Positions 25,495 to 34,299 of a stretch of DNA of 64,000 bases are shown in pieces. The stretch is from the NCBI RefSeq assembly GCF_016482685.1, contig NZ_JACYHF010000026.1, positions 1 through 64,000 of the forward strand, written 5' to 3'. The notes beneath the pieces are model-generated. The model worked only from the letters and a program-made list of their open reading frames with translations. It was not told the origin of the DNA and did not search any database. The translations under genes and the position numbers were made by a program. The stretch comes from Streptomyces sp. DSM 110735. GTDB lineage: Bacteria > Actinomycetota > Actinomycetes > Streptomycetales > Streptomycetaceae. How positions within the stretch are numbered: position 1 is the first letter of the stretch; each line of letters starts with the position of its first letter.

Positions 25495-26373
25495 TCACAC
25501 CTCCGCCTGGTTGACGAACCCGAGAGACGTGAGCCCCTCGGCCGCACAGAGCCGGTCCGAGGCGCCGCCCGCCTCGGTCTGGAGAAGCTGGTACCCGGCG
25601 CCGTGCCGATGCCCCCAGTGCATCGCCGCGCGCCACAACGCCCTCCCGTAACCGTGACCGCGGTACCGGGGCAGCACGCCGAAGTACTGAGGCAGGAGAC
25701 GCGCCGCTCCAGCGGCATCGGCCAAGATCTCCATGGGCCCGATGGCTCCGGCGACGCGGCCGTCGTGGAGAATGGTGAGGACGGGTCCCACTCCCCCGCC
25801 CCGCATCCGCTCGTACAGGAAGGCGAACCCGTCGCCCGCCATCGCCTCGGCGAAGTCCGCGAATCCGGCATCGGCGTGCAGTCGCCCGTCCTCGTGCACC
25901 GGCACGCCGGGCGCCGCTCCCGGTCCGTCCGCGAAGTCCTTGAGCTGAACACGCGTCCCCACGCCCTGCGCGTACGCCTCCGGCTGGTCCGGACCGAGGA
26001 ACCACACCACTCCGCCCCGCGCCGCACCGTGCACGGCGATCAGCTTCCGGGCCAGGTCCGCACCGGTCGTGAGACTGTCGGGCGCCGCCCCGTAGACATG
26101 GACCTTCACGACGCCTCCGCCCCGCTCGGCCAGGGTCGGAACAAGGGTCCGACCGTCATCATGCTCGATGGCGTCGACCACGACCCGCTCCGTCTTCCGC
26201 TCCCCCCACCGACGGTCCTTGTCATACGGGAGGAACCCGTCCGTGGCAGCGTTCTCCACCACCGCCTCCAGGAGAGCGGGGATCGGGTCCTCCCACCGGA
26301 CCGGACCGAGCGTCGGCACGTACGGGACAGGCATCACAGACCGAACCCAGTCCCAGCGAAGGCGCACGGTCAC
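25495..26373 (-). CDS. GNAT-family N-acetyltransferase
   Basis: A 292-residue protein with an N-terminal domain of unknown relation and a C-terminal GNAT domain. The acetyl-CoA loop is seen in QYFGVLPRYRGHGYGRALWRA (R-G-x-G-x-G-like), after GAIGPMEILADAAG. The GTG start at 26373 lies 10 bases after the Uma2 gene, so the two are probably co-transcribed. The acceptor is unknown. Confidence 0.75.
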   Translation of the reverse strand: MTVRLRWDWVRSVMPVPYVPTLGPVRWEDPIPALLEAVVENAATDGFLPYDKDRRWGERKTERVVVDAIEHDDGRTLVPTLAERGGGVVKVHVYGAAPDSLTTGADLARKLIAVHGAARGGVVWFLGPDQPEAYAQGVGTRVQLKDFADGPGAAPGVPVHEDGRLHADAGFADFAEAMAGDGFAFLYERMRGGGVGPVLTILHDGRVAGAIGPMEILADAAGAARLLPQYFGVLPRYRGHGYGRALWRAAMHWGHRHGAGYQLLQTEAGGASDRLCAAEGLTSLGFVNQAEV

Positions 26374-26383
26374 TGGTGAGGGA

Positions 26384-26968
26384 TCAGTCGACGGGGAACT
26401 CGCTGGTGTCGATCTCGAGGTCGAAGGGCTCGGGCAGCTTGATGGTGTCGCCGAACTTCACCGCACTCAGCACACGGTAGACATCGCCCTTCGGCTCACC
26501 GTAGAGCGTGACGGTGGGACCGCCGGGAGCCCAGCGATCGACCAGGAGATACAGCGGGATGCCGGCGGTCGCGTATGCGGCAGGCTTGCTGACCCGGTCG
26601 TGCCGGGCGTTGGACTTGGAGGTCACTTCGACGACGAGTTCGGCAAGGGCGGCCGGGATGTGCGAGTCCGCCTCGGGGCGATCCTGAACGGGCGTCACGA
26701 CGAGATCGGGGATGAACATGCCCAGACGGGAGGGCACGGCGACGGACAGGGTCTGAAAGACGCCCCAGTCCTCGGGGATGACGGAGTAGAGGCGACGCTG
26801 GACGCGTTCCGCGATCACGTTGTGGCGGTACGCCGGAGAAGGCGACACGGTGATGATCCCCTCAATGATCTCCACCTTGCTGCCCTCGGGCCAAGCCATG
26901 TCCTCCCAGAACCGGACGAGGTCGTCCCAGGTCCGGTCGGGGTCCTGGCTCACGGTGAGTGCGCTCAT
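26384..26968 (-). CDS. Uma2-family (DUF820) putative restriction endonuclease-fold protein
   Basis: A 194-residue protein with the PD-(D/E)xK-like Uma2 fold: VEIIEGIITVSPSPAYRHN, then FIPDLVVTP, LVVEVTSKSNARHD and KPAAYATAGIPLYLLVD. D, E and K of the nuclease core are visible in the PDLVV and EVTSKSN segments. The family is abundant in actinobacteria and cyanobacteria, without an established role. ATG 26968 is preferred over the upstream TTG because GGAG lies 7 bases before it. Confidence 0.8.
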   Translation of the reverse strand: MSALTVSQDPDRTWDDLVRFWEDMAWPEGSKVEIIEGIITVSPSPAYRHNVIAERVQRRLYSVIPEDWGVFQTLSVAVPSRLGMFIPDLVVTPVQDRPEADSHIPAALAELVVEVTSKSNARHDRVSKPAAYATAGIPLYLLVDRWAPGGPTVTLYGEPKGDVYRVLSAVKFGDTIKLPEPFDLEIDTSEFPVD

Positions 26969-27064
26969 GGCGGTCTCCAATCAGTGCGTCACCGATCCCA
27001 GCATGACGAACGGGACCGGTGGGGGTCCACCGATCCCGTTCACCCGAACGAATAGGTCGCCTGA

Positions 27065-28342
27065 TCAGGCGATCCGCCCCAGCACCACAGGCGAAGCCGT
27101 GAACTCAGTACCGGCGGGCGCGATGTCGAACGCCCCCTCCGTCGCCTCCAGCGCGTACGCGAAGCGGTCCGGGGTGTCCGTGTGGAGGGTCAGCAGGGGC
27201 TGGCCGGCGACGACCTGGTCGCCCGGCTTGGCGTGCATTTCCACGCCCGCGCCCGCCTGGACCGGGTCCTCCTTGCGGGCGCGGCCCGCGCCGAGGCGCC
27301 AGGCGGCGATGCCGATGTCGTAGGCGTCGAGGCGGGTGAGGGTGCCGGAGGTGGGGGCGGCCACCACGTGCTGTTCGCGGGCCACGGGGAGGGTCGCGTC
27401 GGGGTCGCCGCCCTGGGCGGCGATCATGCGGCGCCAGACGTCCATCGCCGAGCCGTCGGCCAGGGCCTTCGCCGGGTCGGCGTCCTTCAGGCCCGCCGCG
27501 TCGAGCATTTCGCGGGCGAGGGCGAGGGTCAGCTCGACCACGTCCGCCGGGCCGCCGCCCGCCAGGACCTCTACGGACTCGCGGACCTCAAGCGCGTTGC
27601 CCGCCGTCAGGCCGAGGGGGGTGGACATGTCGGTGAGGAGGGCGACCGTCTTGACGCCGTGGTCGGTGCCGAGACCGACCATGGTGGAGGCAAGCTCGCG
27701 GGCGTCGTCCAGGGTCTTCATGAAGGCGCCGGAGCCGACCTTCACGTCCAGGACCAGGGAGCCGGTGCCCTCGGCGATCTTCTTGGACATGATGGACGAG
27801 GCGATCAGGGGGATCGCCTCCACCGTGCCGGTCACGTCGCGCAGGGCGTACAGCTTCTTGTCGGCGGGAGCCAGACCGTCGCCCGCCGCGCAGATCACCG
27901 CGCCGGTGCCGTCCAGCACGGAGAGCATCTCCTCGTTGGAGAGCAGCGCGCGCCAGCCGGGGATGGACTCCAGCTTGTCGAGGGTGCCGCCGGTGTGGCC
28001 GAGACCGCGGCCGGAGAGCTGCGGGACCGCCGCGCCGCAGGCGGCCACGAGGGGCGCCAGCGGGAGGGTGATCTTGTCGCCGACGCCGCCCGTGGAGTGC
28101 TTGTCGGCGGTCGGGCGGGACAGCGAGGAGAAGTCCATGCGCTCGCCGGAGGCGATCATCGCGGCGGTCCAGCGGGCGATCTCCCGGCGGTCCATGCCGT
28201 TGAGCAGGATGGCCATGTTGAGGGCGGCCATCTGGTAGTCGGCGACCTCGCCGCGGGTGTACGCGTCGATGACCCAGTCGATCTGCTCGTCGGTCAGTGC
28301 GGCGCGGTCCCGCTTGCTGCGGATGACGGAGATGGCGTCCAT
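27065..28342 (-). CDS. deoA: Thymidine phosphorylase
   Basis: Phosphorolyses thymidine or deoxyuridine to the base and deoxyribose-1-phosphate. A 425-residue enzyme with alpha and alpha/beta domains: KRDRAALTDEQIDWVIDAYT at the N-terminus, KHSTGGVGDK phosphate motif near residue 80, the RGLGHTGGTLDKLES signature and VKVGSGAFMK. The start MDAISVIRSKRD matches other actinobacterial DeoA. Last gene of the nucleoside uptake operon, 76 bases after cytidine deaminase. A hairpin occupies that gap. Confidence 0.95.
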   Translation of the reverse strand: MDAISVIRSKRDRAALTDEQIDWVIDAYTRGEVADYQMAALNMAILLNGMDRREIARWTAAMIASGERMDFSSLSRPTADKHSTGGVGDKITLPLAPLVAACGAAVPQLSGRGLGHTGGTLDKLESIPGWRALLSNEEMLSVLDGTGAVICAAGDGLAPADKKLYALRDVTGTVEAIPLIASSIMSKKIAEGTGSLVLDVKVGSGAFMKTLDDARELASTMVGLGTDHGVKTVALLTDMSTPLGLTAGNALEVRESVEVLAGGGPADVVELTLALAREMLDAAGLKDADPAKALADGSAMDVWRRMIAAQGGDPDATLPVAREQHVVAAPTSGTLTRLDAYDIGIAAWRLGAGRARKEDPVQAGAGVEMHAKPGDQVVAGQPLLTLHTDTPDRFAYALEATEGAFDIAPAGTEFTASPVVLGRIA

Positions 28343-28373
28343 GGCCAGGGTGTTCCTTCCGGGAGGTGCAGGT

Positions 28374-28414
28374 GTACGGCCCCCCTGCCCGGAAAGCGAG
28401 CAGAGGGGCCGTAC
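28374..28414. promoter_or_regulatory. Intra-operon hairpin between cdd and deoA
   Basis: Arms GTACGGCCCC (28374-28383) and GGGGCCGTAC (28405-28414) pair perfectly around a 21-base loop. There is no T-tract on the transcribed (minus) strand, so it may be an attenuator or mRNA-processing/stability element rather than a full terminator. Confidence 0.5.
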
Positions 28415-28418
28415 GGAC

Positions 28419-28820
28419 TTACTTGGTGAGATGGTCCGGGCCGAAAGCCTGGGGCAGCATCTCGGAGAGCGGGAGGACGCCCTCGGGGGTGTCGAGCAGG
28501 AGTCCGGGGCCACCGAACTCGTACAGCAACTGACGGCAGCGGCCGCACGGCACGAGGAGGGCGCCGGTGCCGTCCACACAGGTGAAGTGTGTCAAACGCC
28601 CGCCGCCGGTGCGCTGGAGCTGGGAGACGAGCCCGCACTCGGCGCACAGACCGAGCCCGTAGGAGGCGTTCTCCACGTTGCAGCCGGTGACCGTGCGGCC
28701 GTCGTCGACCTGGGCCGCCACGCCGACCGGGTAGCCGGAGTAGGGGGCGTAGGCGTGGGCCATGGCCTCGCGGGCCTCGGCGCGCAGCGCTTCCCAGTCG
28801 AACGCGGTCGCGGTGGTCAC
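28419..28820 (-). CDS. cdd: Cytidine deaminase
   Basis: Deaminates (deoxy)cytidine to (deoxy)uridine. A 133-residue tetramer-type enzyme with YSGYPVGVAA, GCNVENASYGL, the zinc/catalytic CAEC motif and PCGRCRQLL. The zinc ligands are therefore three cysteines, as in the small homotetrameric class. GTG start overlapping the permease stop (GTGA), so it is translationally coupled to the transporter genes. Its product feeds thymidine phosphorylase downstream. Confidence 0.95.
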   Translation of the reverse strand: MTTATAFDWEALRAEAREAMAHAYAPYSGYPVGVAAQVDDGRTVTGCNVENASYGLGLCAECGLVSQLQRTGGGRLTHFTCVDGTGALLVPCGRCRQLLYEFGGPGLLLDTPEGVLPLSEMLPQAFGPDHLTK

Positions 28821-30106
28821 TTGCCCTGTCCCTTCCGGTACCGCATGCCGTCCGCCTTCGGCATCCGCAGCCGCTGGGCGGACAGCGAGAGCACGAGCAG
28901 CGTGACGACGTACGGCGTGGCGCCCACGAAGTCGCTCGGGACCTCGTCGGTGAACAGGTACCAGGCCAGGACCAGGACGGCCATGACCGCGCTGATCACG
29001 CCCTGCCACAGCGCCTTGCGGTACAGCTTCCAGCCCGCGAGGGCGGCGAGCAGGACGACCAGCAGGAGCAGCAGGGCGTGCACGGTGACGCCGCCGTTGC
29101 GCAACTGGAGCGCGTCGGAGTAGCCGAACAGGGCGGCGCCCATGGCCAGTCCGCCGGGGCGCCAGTTGCCGAAGATCATCGCGGCGAGACCGATGTAGCC
29201 GCGGCCGCCGGTCTGGCCCTCCAGGTAGGTGTGCGAGGTGACCAGCGCGAGGAAGGCGCCGCCGAGTCCGGCGAGACCGCCGGAGATGGCGACGGCGGCG
29301 TACTTGTAGCGGTAGACGTTGACGCCGAGGGACTCCGCCGCGACCGGGTTCTCGCCGCAGGAGCGCAGCCGCAGGCCGAAGGGGGTGCGCCACAGCACCC
29401 ACCAGCTTCCGGCGAACAGCAGCGCGGCCAGGATCGTCACCACGGACACGTCGGTGACGATACCGCCGAGAATGCCCGCGATGTCGGAGATGAGGAACCA
29501 GTGGTGTTGCTCGACCGAGTGCAGCGCGTCGGACAGACCGGGCACGGTGATGTCGGTGAGGGAGTCGACCGGCGGGGACTGCTTGGGGTTGCCGCCCGCC
29601 TCGGCCGCCTTGCCACCGGCGAAGAAGAGCTTGGCGAGGTACTGCGTGGCACCGAGCGCGAGCAGGTTGACCGCGACACCGGAGACGATGTGGTCGACGC
29701 CGAAGGTGACCGTGGCGACCGCGTGCACGAGACCGCCGAGGACACCGAAGCCGATGCCGCACAGCAGTCCGAGCCAGGGGCTGGACTGCCAGCCGATCCA
29801 GCCCGCGCCGAAGGTGCCGAGGATCATCATGCCTTCGAGACCGATGTTGACCACACCGGCCCGCTCGGACCACAGACCCGCGAGACCGGCGAGACCGATC
29901 GGCACCGCGAGCCCGAGGGCGGCGTTGACCTGGCCCTCGGAGGTGAGCTGGTTCGCTCCGGTGATCAGGCGCACGACGGCGACGAGCAGCAGGGCACCGG
30001 CGATGACCAGGAAGAGCCGGGTGGTGGAACGGCCCGGGCGCTTGTCCGCGCTGCCCGGTGCCTTGGGCGCCGCGGGCGGCGGCGCGTCCGTCATCGTGGC
30101 GGTCAT
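28817..30106 (-). CDS. Nucleoside ABC transporter permease 2
   Basis: A 429-residue inner-membrane permease of the BPD_transp_2 (branched-chain/ribose/BMP) type with 8-10 helices. It shows GVVNIGLEGMMILGTFGAGW and LRSCGENPVAAESLGVNVYR, the coupling segment typical of YufQ/NupC-like permeases. It pairs with the upstream permease, with its start base overlapping that stop codon (TGATG). The ATG at 30106 is preceded by GGAGGTGG. Confidence 0.9.
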   Translation of the reverse strand: MTATMTDAPPPAAPKAPGSADKRPGRSTTRLFLVIAGALLLVAVVRLITGANQLTSEGQVNAALGLAVPIGLAGLAGLWSERAGVVNIGLEGMMILGTFGAGWIGWQSSPWLGLLCGIGFGVLGGLVHAVATVTFGVDHIVSGVAVNLLALGATQYLAKLFFAGGKAAEAGGNPKQSPPVDSLTDITVPGLSDALHSVEQHHWFLISDIAGILGGIVTDVSVVTILAALLFAGSWWVLWRTPFGLRLRSCGENPVAAESLGVNVYRYKYAAVAISGGLAGLGGAFLALVTSHTYLEGQTGGRGYIGLAAMIFGNWRPGGLAMGAALFGYSDALQLRNGGVTVHALLLLLVVLLAALAGWKLYRKALWQGVISAVMAVLVLAWYLFTDEVPSDFVGATPYVVTLLVLSLSAQRLRMPKADGMRYRKGQGK

Positions 30107-31233
30107 CACGCCACCTCCTGCATCTCGGTCGGCTTGGCGGCCTGGGCGGCGAGTTCGGCGCCGACCCGCTGCTGCTGGCGCTTGAGGCCGTAGCGGCGGA
30201 CGACCTCGTAGGCGATCACGACGCACAGGACGATGACGCCCTGGATCACGCCGAGGATCTCCTTGTCGTAGCCCTGGAACTCCAGGTGGTTGGTGGTGCG
30301 CTCCAGGAAGCCCCACAGGAGGGCGCCGAGCGCGATGCCGATCGGGTGGTTGCGGCCGAGCAGCGCGATGGCGATGCCGGTGAAGCCGATGCCCGCCGGG
30401 AAGCTGTTGTCGTACTGGTGGCCCTCGTTCAGCAGCGTCGGCATGCCGATGAGACCGGCCACCGCACCGGAGATGATCATGCTGGTGGCGATCATCTTCT
30501 TGACGCTGACACCGCTCGCGGCGGCGGCCGACTCGGACTGGCCGACCGTGCGCAGGTCGTAGCCGAAGCGGGTGCGGCCCAGGATGAACCAGTACGCCAC
30601 CCCGACGACCACGGCGAGCACGATGAGGCTGTCGAGGACGCCGGCCGGACCCGTGTCGATGTTCGGCAGGAAGGACGAGGAGGGCAGCGGCTTGGTGGAG
30701 ACCAGGGTGCCGCCGTCGTCGAGCTGGCCGAGCTTGCCCGGCTGGAGGAGGTAGCCGATGATCGCGGTCGCGATCGAGTTCAGCATGATCGTCGCGATGA
30801 CCTCGCTGACGCCCCGGGTCACCTTGAGGACGCCCGCGATGGCCGCCCACAGGGCGCCGGTGCCCATGGCGCACAGGAGGATCAGCGGGACGGCGAGCCA
30901 GCCCGGCACGGTGAGCGCGCCGCCGACGGCGGCGGCCACGAACGCGGCGAGGCGGTACTGGCCGTCGACACCGATGTTGAACAGGTTCATCCGGAAGCCG
31001 ATGGCCACCGCGACGCCCGCGAGGTAGTACGTCGTCGCCTTGTTCAGGATGTAGACCTGGCTGTCGCTGGCGAAGCCGTAGGTCACCATGTCGCTGAACG
31101 CGTCGCCCGGGTTCTTGCCGGTCGCGAGGATCACCAGGGCGGTGACCACGAGCGCGGCGACGACCGCGAGCAGCGGCGCGGCTATGCCGAGGAACAGCCG
31201 CTCCTTGTCGATCCGTGAGGTCAGCTTGTTCAT
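30106..31233 (-). CDS. Nucleoside ABC transporter permease 1
   Basis: A 375-residue permease of the same family with the characteristic FNIGVDGQYRLAAF and VGQSESAAAASGVSVKKMIA motifs. It is encoded directly after the ATPase with a 4-base ATGA overlap. Together with permease 2, the ATPase and the BMP lipoprotein it forms a YufNOPQ/NupABC-type importer for nucleosides, consistent with cdd and deoA downstream. Confidence 0.9.
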   Translation of the reverse strand: MNKLTSRIDKERLFLGIAAPLLAVVAALVVTALVILATGKNPGDAFSDMVTYGFASDSQVYILNKATTYYLAGVAVAIGFRMNLFNIGVDGQYRLAAFVAAAVGGALTVPGWLAVPLILLCAMGTGALWAAIAGVLKVTRGVSEVIATIMLNSIATAIIGYLLQPGKLGQLDDGGTLVSTKPLPSSSFLPNIDTGPAGVLDSLIVLAVVVGVAYWFILGRTRFGYDLRTVGQSESAAAASGVSVKKMIATSMIISGAVAGLIGMPTLLNEGHQYDNSFPAGIGFTGIAIALLGRNHPIGIALGALLWGFLERTTNHLEFQGYDKEILGVIQGVIVLCVVIAYEVVRRYGLKRQQQRVGAELAAQAAKPTEMQEVA

Positions 31234-32789
31234 CGGTCGGCGTCCTCTGTGTGCTCCAGGTGGCCGGAGGCGGCACCGGTCATGGCGGAGCCCAGCTCCT
31301 CGGGGGTGATCGTGGCGGGGTCGGCGTCGGCGACCAGGCGGCCGCGGAACATCACCCGCAGGGTGTCGGAGAGACCGATCAGCTCGTCCAGGTCGGCGGA
31401 GATCAGCAGCACCGCGAGACCCGCGCGGCGTGCCTCGCGGATGTAGTCCCAGATGGCCGCCTGCGCGCCGACGTCGACACCGCGGGTGGGGTGGGCGGCG
31501 ATGAGCAGCTTGGGGTCGTGGCTCATCTCGCGGCCGACGATCAGCTTCTGCTGGTTGCCGCCGGACAGCGACGCCGCGGTCACGTCGATGCCAGGCGTGC
31601 GCACGTCGTAGTCGGCGACGATCCGCTCGGTGTCCGCGCGGGCGGCCTTGAGGTCGAGCAGTCCGCGGCGAGAGTTGGGGCGCTCGGTGACGTGGCCGAG
31701 GATGCGGTTCTCCCACAGCGGCGCTTCGAGGAGCAGACCGTGGCGGTGGCGGTCCTCGGGGACGTAGCCGATGCCCGCCTCGCGGCGGCGGCGGGTGGGC
31801 GCGGCGGAGATGTCCTCGCCGTCGAGCACGACGACGCCCGCGTCCGGGGTGCGCATGCCCATGATCGCCTCGACCAGTTCGGACTGGCCGTTGCCCTCCA
31901 CGCCCGCGATGCCGAGGACTTCACCCTTGTGGATGGTGAGGGAGACCTCGCCGAGGATGATCCGCTCCACGCCGTCCAGGTCCTTCTGGGCCAGGTGCAG
32001 CCCGGAGACCTCCAGCATGGGCACGTCCGTGACCGTGGACTCCTCGGTCTGGGGCGTGGGCAGTTCGCTGCCGACCATCAGCTCCGCGAGCTGCTTGGGC
32101 GTGGTGGTGCTCGGCTCGGCGGTGCCGACGGTGGTGCCGCGCCGGATGACGGTGATCTCGTCGGCGACCGACAGCACCTCGCCCAGCTTGTGGGAGATGA
32201 AGATGACGGTCAGACCCTCGGCCTTCAGCTCGCGCAGGTTGTCGAAGAGGGCGTCGACCTCCTGGGGCACGAGGACGGCGGTGGGCTCGTCCAGGATCAG
32301 GGTCCTGGCGCCCCGGTAGAGGACCTTGAGGATCTCCACGCGCTGGCGGTCGGCGACACCCAGCGCTTCGACGAGGACGTCGGGGCGGACGTTCAGGCCG
32401 TACGCGTCGGAGATCTCCTTGATCTTGGCGCGCGCCTTGCCTCCGATGCCGTACAGCTTCTCGGCGCCGAGGACGACGTTCTCCAGGACGGTGAGGTTGT
32501 CGGCGAGCATGAAGTGCTGGTGCACCATGCCGATGCCGCGCGCGATGGCGTCACCGGGGTTGTTCAGGACGACCTGTTCGCCGGCCACGGTGATGGTGCC
32601 CTCGTCCGGCTGCTGCATGCCGTAGAGGATCTTCATCAGAGTGGACTTGCCGGCGCCGTTCTCGCCGCACAGGGCATGAACCGTGCCGGTGCGGACCGTG
32701 ATGTCGATGTCGCGGTTGGCGACGACGCCGGGGAAACGCTTGGTGATGCCGCGCAGTTCGACGGCAGCGGGAGGGCTGGACGCGTTGAT
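31230..32789 (-). CDS. Nucleoside ABC transporter ATPase (two nucleotide-binding domains), apparent AUC start
   Basis: A 519-residue double ATPase of the RbsA/NupA type. The first domain carries Walker A CGENGAGKST at about residues 49-58 and ADRQRVEILKVLYRGARTL with Walker B LILDEPTAVL. The second domain has the degenerate P-loop VEGNGQSELV and signature LSGGNQQK. The first in-frame ATG (32636) lies after Walker A, so it cannot be the true start. Reading upstream there is no ATG, GTG or TTG, but an ATC at 32789 sits 6 bases after GAGGAGAG. I take that as the start, giving INASSPPAAVELRGITKRF. Confidence 0.85.
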   Translation of the reverse strand: MNASSPPAAVELRGITKRFPGVVANRDIDITVRTGTVHALCGENGAGKSTLMKILYGMQQPDEGTITVAGEQVVLNNPGDAIARGIGMVHQHFMLADNLTVLENVVLGAEKLYGIGGKARAKIKEISDAYGLNVRPDVLVEALGVADRQRVEILKVLYRGARTLILDEPTAVLVPQEVDALFDNLRELKAEGLTVIFISHKLGEVLSVADEITVIRRGTTVGTAEPSTTTPKQLAELMVGSELPTPQTEESTVTDVPMLEVSGLHLAQKDLDGVERIILGEVSLTIHKGEVLGIAGVEGNGQSELVEAIMGMRTPDAGVVVLDGEDISAAPTRRRREAGIGYVPEDRHRHGLLLEAPLWENRILGHVTERPNSRRGLLDLKAARADTERIVADYDVRTPGIDVTAASLSGGNQQKLIVGREMSHDPKLLIAAHPTRGVDVGAQAAIWDYIREARRAGLAVLLISADLDELIGLSDTLRVMFRGRLVADADPATITPEELGSAMTGAASGHLEHTEDADR

Positions 32790-32868
32790 GGCGCACTCTC
32801 CTCGGGGAAAGGGGCTGCGTTGGGGGAGGGAGGGCAGGCGTCGGCGACGCTAGCGCGGCAACTCGGTA

Positions 32869-32880
32869 CTACACGCGTAG
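32869..32880. promoter_or_regulatory. Palindromic operator candidate, nucleoside regulon site 3 (one mismatch)
   Basis: CTACACGCGTAG, differing by one base from the CTACGCGCGTAG found before the phosphorylase and deoC genes, 80 bases upstream of the ATPase start. It implies a promoter for the ATPase-permease-cdd-deoA operon separate from the lipoprotein gene. Confidence 0.6.
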
Positions 32881-32897
32881 AGTTGACACATTGTTAT

Positions 32898-32939
32898 GGC
32901 TCGGCGGGAGGCGCTTTGGAGGCGCCCCCACGCCGAGCC
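32898..32939 (-). terminator. Hairpin downstream of BMP lipoprotein gene
   Basis: Arms GGCTCGGCG (32898-32906) and CGCCGAGCC (32931-32939) with additional G/C-rich pairing inside. It lies 24 bases after the lipoprotein stop. It probably reduces read-through so that the lipoprotein is made in excess of the transporter, a common arrangement. Confidence 0.55.
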
Positions 32940-32963
32940 TTGGTCCTGGGTGGACCGGTCAGA

Positions 32964-34019
32964 TCACGGGGTGGTCTTGACCTTGACGGAGCCGTCGACG
33001 ATCTTCTTCTTGGCGGCGTCCAGCTTGGGCTGGATGTCGTCGATGAAGCCGCCGCTCGTGGCCAGCGAAACGCCGTTCTTGGCCAGCGAGTAGACGTTGT
33101 TGCCGGTCAGCGGCTTGCCGTCGTGGACGGACTTGATGAAGTCGTAGACGCCGACGTCGACGTTCTTGACGACCGAGGTCAGGATCGAGCTCTTGTACTT
33201 GGCCAGACCCGGGATGTTGTACTGGTCCGAGTCGACGCCGATCGCCCAGGCGCCCTTCTTGCCGTTGACGGCCTCGATGGCACCGTTGCCGGAGGAGCCG
33301 GCCGCCGAGTAGACGATGTCGGCGCCGTTGTCCAGCATGCCCTGCGCGGCTTCCTTGCCCTTGTCGGGGCTGGCGAAGCCGGAGGTGTCCGAACCGTGGC
33401 TCAGGTACTGGACGTCGACCTTGATCTTCGGGTTGGTGTCCTTGACGCCCTGGACGTAGCCCGCCTGGAACTTCTTGATCAGCGGGACGTCGACGCCGCC
33501 GATGAAGCCGACGTGCTTGGTCTTGGTCTTCAGCGCCGCGGCGACACCGGCCAGGTACGAGCCCTGCTCCTCGGTGAAGGTGATGCTGTCGGCGTTCTTG
33601 GCCTTCACGACCGAGTCGACGATGCCGAAGCTGGTCTTCGGGTACTTGGCGGCGACCTTGTCCACGGAGGTGGCGTAGGCGTAACCGACGGCGACGATCG
33701 GGTTGTAGCCCGCGTCGGCCAGGTCGGACAGGCGCTGCTCGCGGTCCGCCTCGGTGTCGCTGGACTTGGCGGTCAGCTCCTTGACCGAGCCGTCGAACTC
33801 CTTCGACGCCTTGTCGGTGCCGCGCGCGGCGGAGTCGTTGAAGGAGTGGTCACCACGGCCGCCGACGTCGAAGGCGAGACCGATCTTGACACCCTTGCCG
33901 TCACCCGACGAGCCGGAGGACTTGTCGTTCTCGGAGGAGGTGCTGCCACAGGCGGTGGCAGAGAGGGCGAGGGCTGCGGTCGCTATACACGCAGCGGAAA
34001 GCTTGGCTACCCGGCGCAC
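32964..34019 (-). CDS. BMP-family nucleoside-binding lipoprotein
   Basis: Extracellular substrate-binding lipoprotein of 351 residues. The signal peptide ends in a lipobox before Cys24 (SATAC), and a Ser/Gly/Asp linker follows. The BMP/PnrA domain shows IGLAFDVGGRGDHSFNDSAA, YNPIVAVGYAY, FGIVDSVV, EEQGSYLAGVAAALK and the GFIGGVDVPLIKKFQAGY segment. The family binds purine and other nucleosides. GTG start with AAGGAG upstream. It is transcribed ahead of the ABC genes, with operator site 4 upstream. Confidence 0.9.
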   Translation of the reverse strand: MRRVAKLSAACIATAALALSATACGSTSSENDKSSGSSGDGKGVKIGLAFDVGGRGDHSFNDSAARGTDKASKEFDGSVKELTAKSSDTEADREQRLSDLADAGYNPIVAVGYAYATSVDKVAAKYPKTSFGIVDSVVKAKNADSITFTEEQGSYLAGVAAALKTKTKHVGFIGGVDVPLIKKFQAGYVQGVKDTNPKIKVDVQYLSHGSDTSGFASPDKGKEAAQGMLDNGADIVYSAAGSSGNGAIEAVNGKKGAWAIGVDSDQYNIPGLAKYKSSILTSVVKNVDVGVYDFIKSVHDGKPLTGNNVYSLAKNGVSLATSGGFIDDIQPKLDAAKKKIVDGSVKVKTTP

Positions 34020-34124
34020 GGGAAGGCTCCTTCACCTGACCTGAGCGCCACGATGGCGCTTGATGTGAGCACCGAGGAGCGGTGCTCCGGCCGAGCGCCC
34101 CGGCGGCGTCGGCTCGCGGCATCG

Positions 34125-34136
34125 TAACGCGCGTAG
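34125..34136. promoter_or_regulatory. Palindromic operator candidate, nucleoside regulon site 4 (two mismatches)
   Basis: TAACGCGCGTAG on the + strand; on the coding strand of the lipoprotein gene it reads TCTACGCG followed by CGTTA, so one half-site plus the following AT is exactly that of sites 1 and 2. It is 105 bases upstream of the GTG start. A TACGAT hexamer right beside it on the minus strand could be a -10 box. Confidence 0.6.
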
Positions 34137-34299
34137 ATGTCAGAAAAACACCTCTCGGGCAGCCGTTATCGAACCGAGGCAAACGGGGTCTGAACTCGGC
34201 CTGGCAGGTGTGTCATGCCTTTGTTTCCGGGGCGGAACAAATGGCTTGCGGGTGTGTTGCGCGGGCGGATGGGGTGTGCGTGGGGGCGGGTGCGGGGAG

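Noticed and set aside
32551..32796. GTG-started frame at the 5' end of the ABC ATPase gene
   Set aside because: It is in the wrong frame; the Walker A motif is encoded in the frame that begins at the ATC codon.
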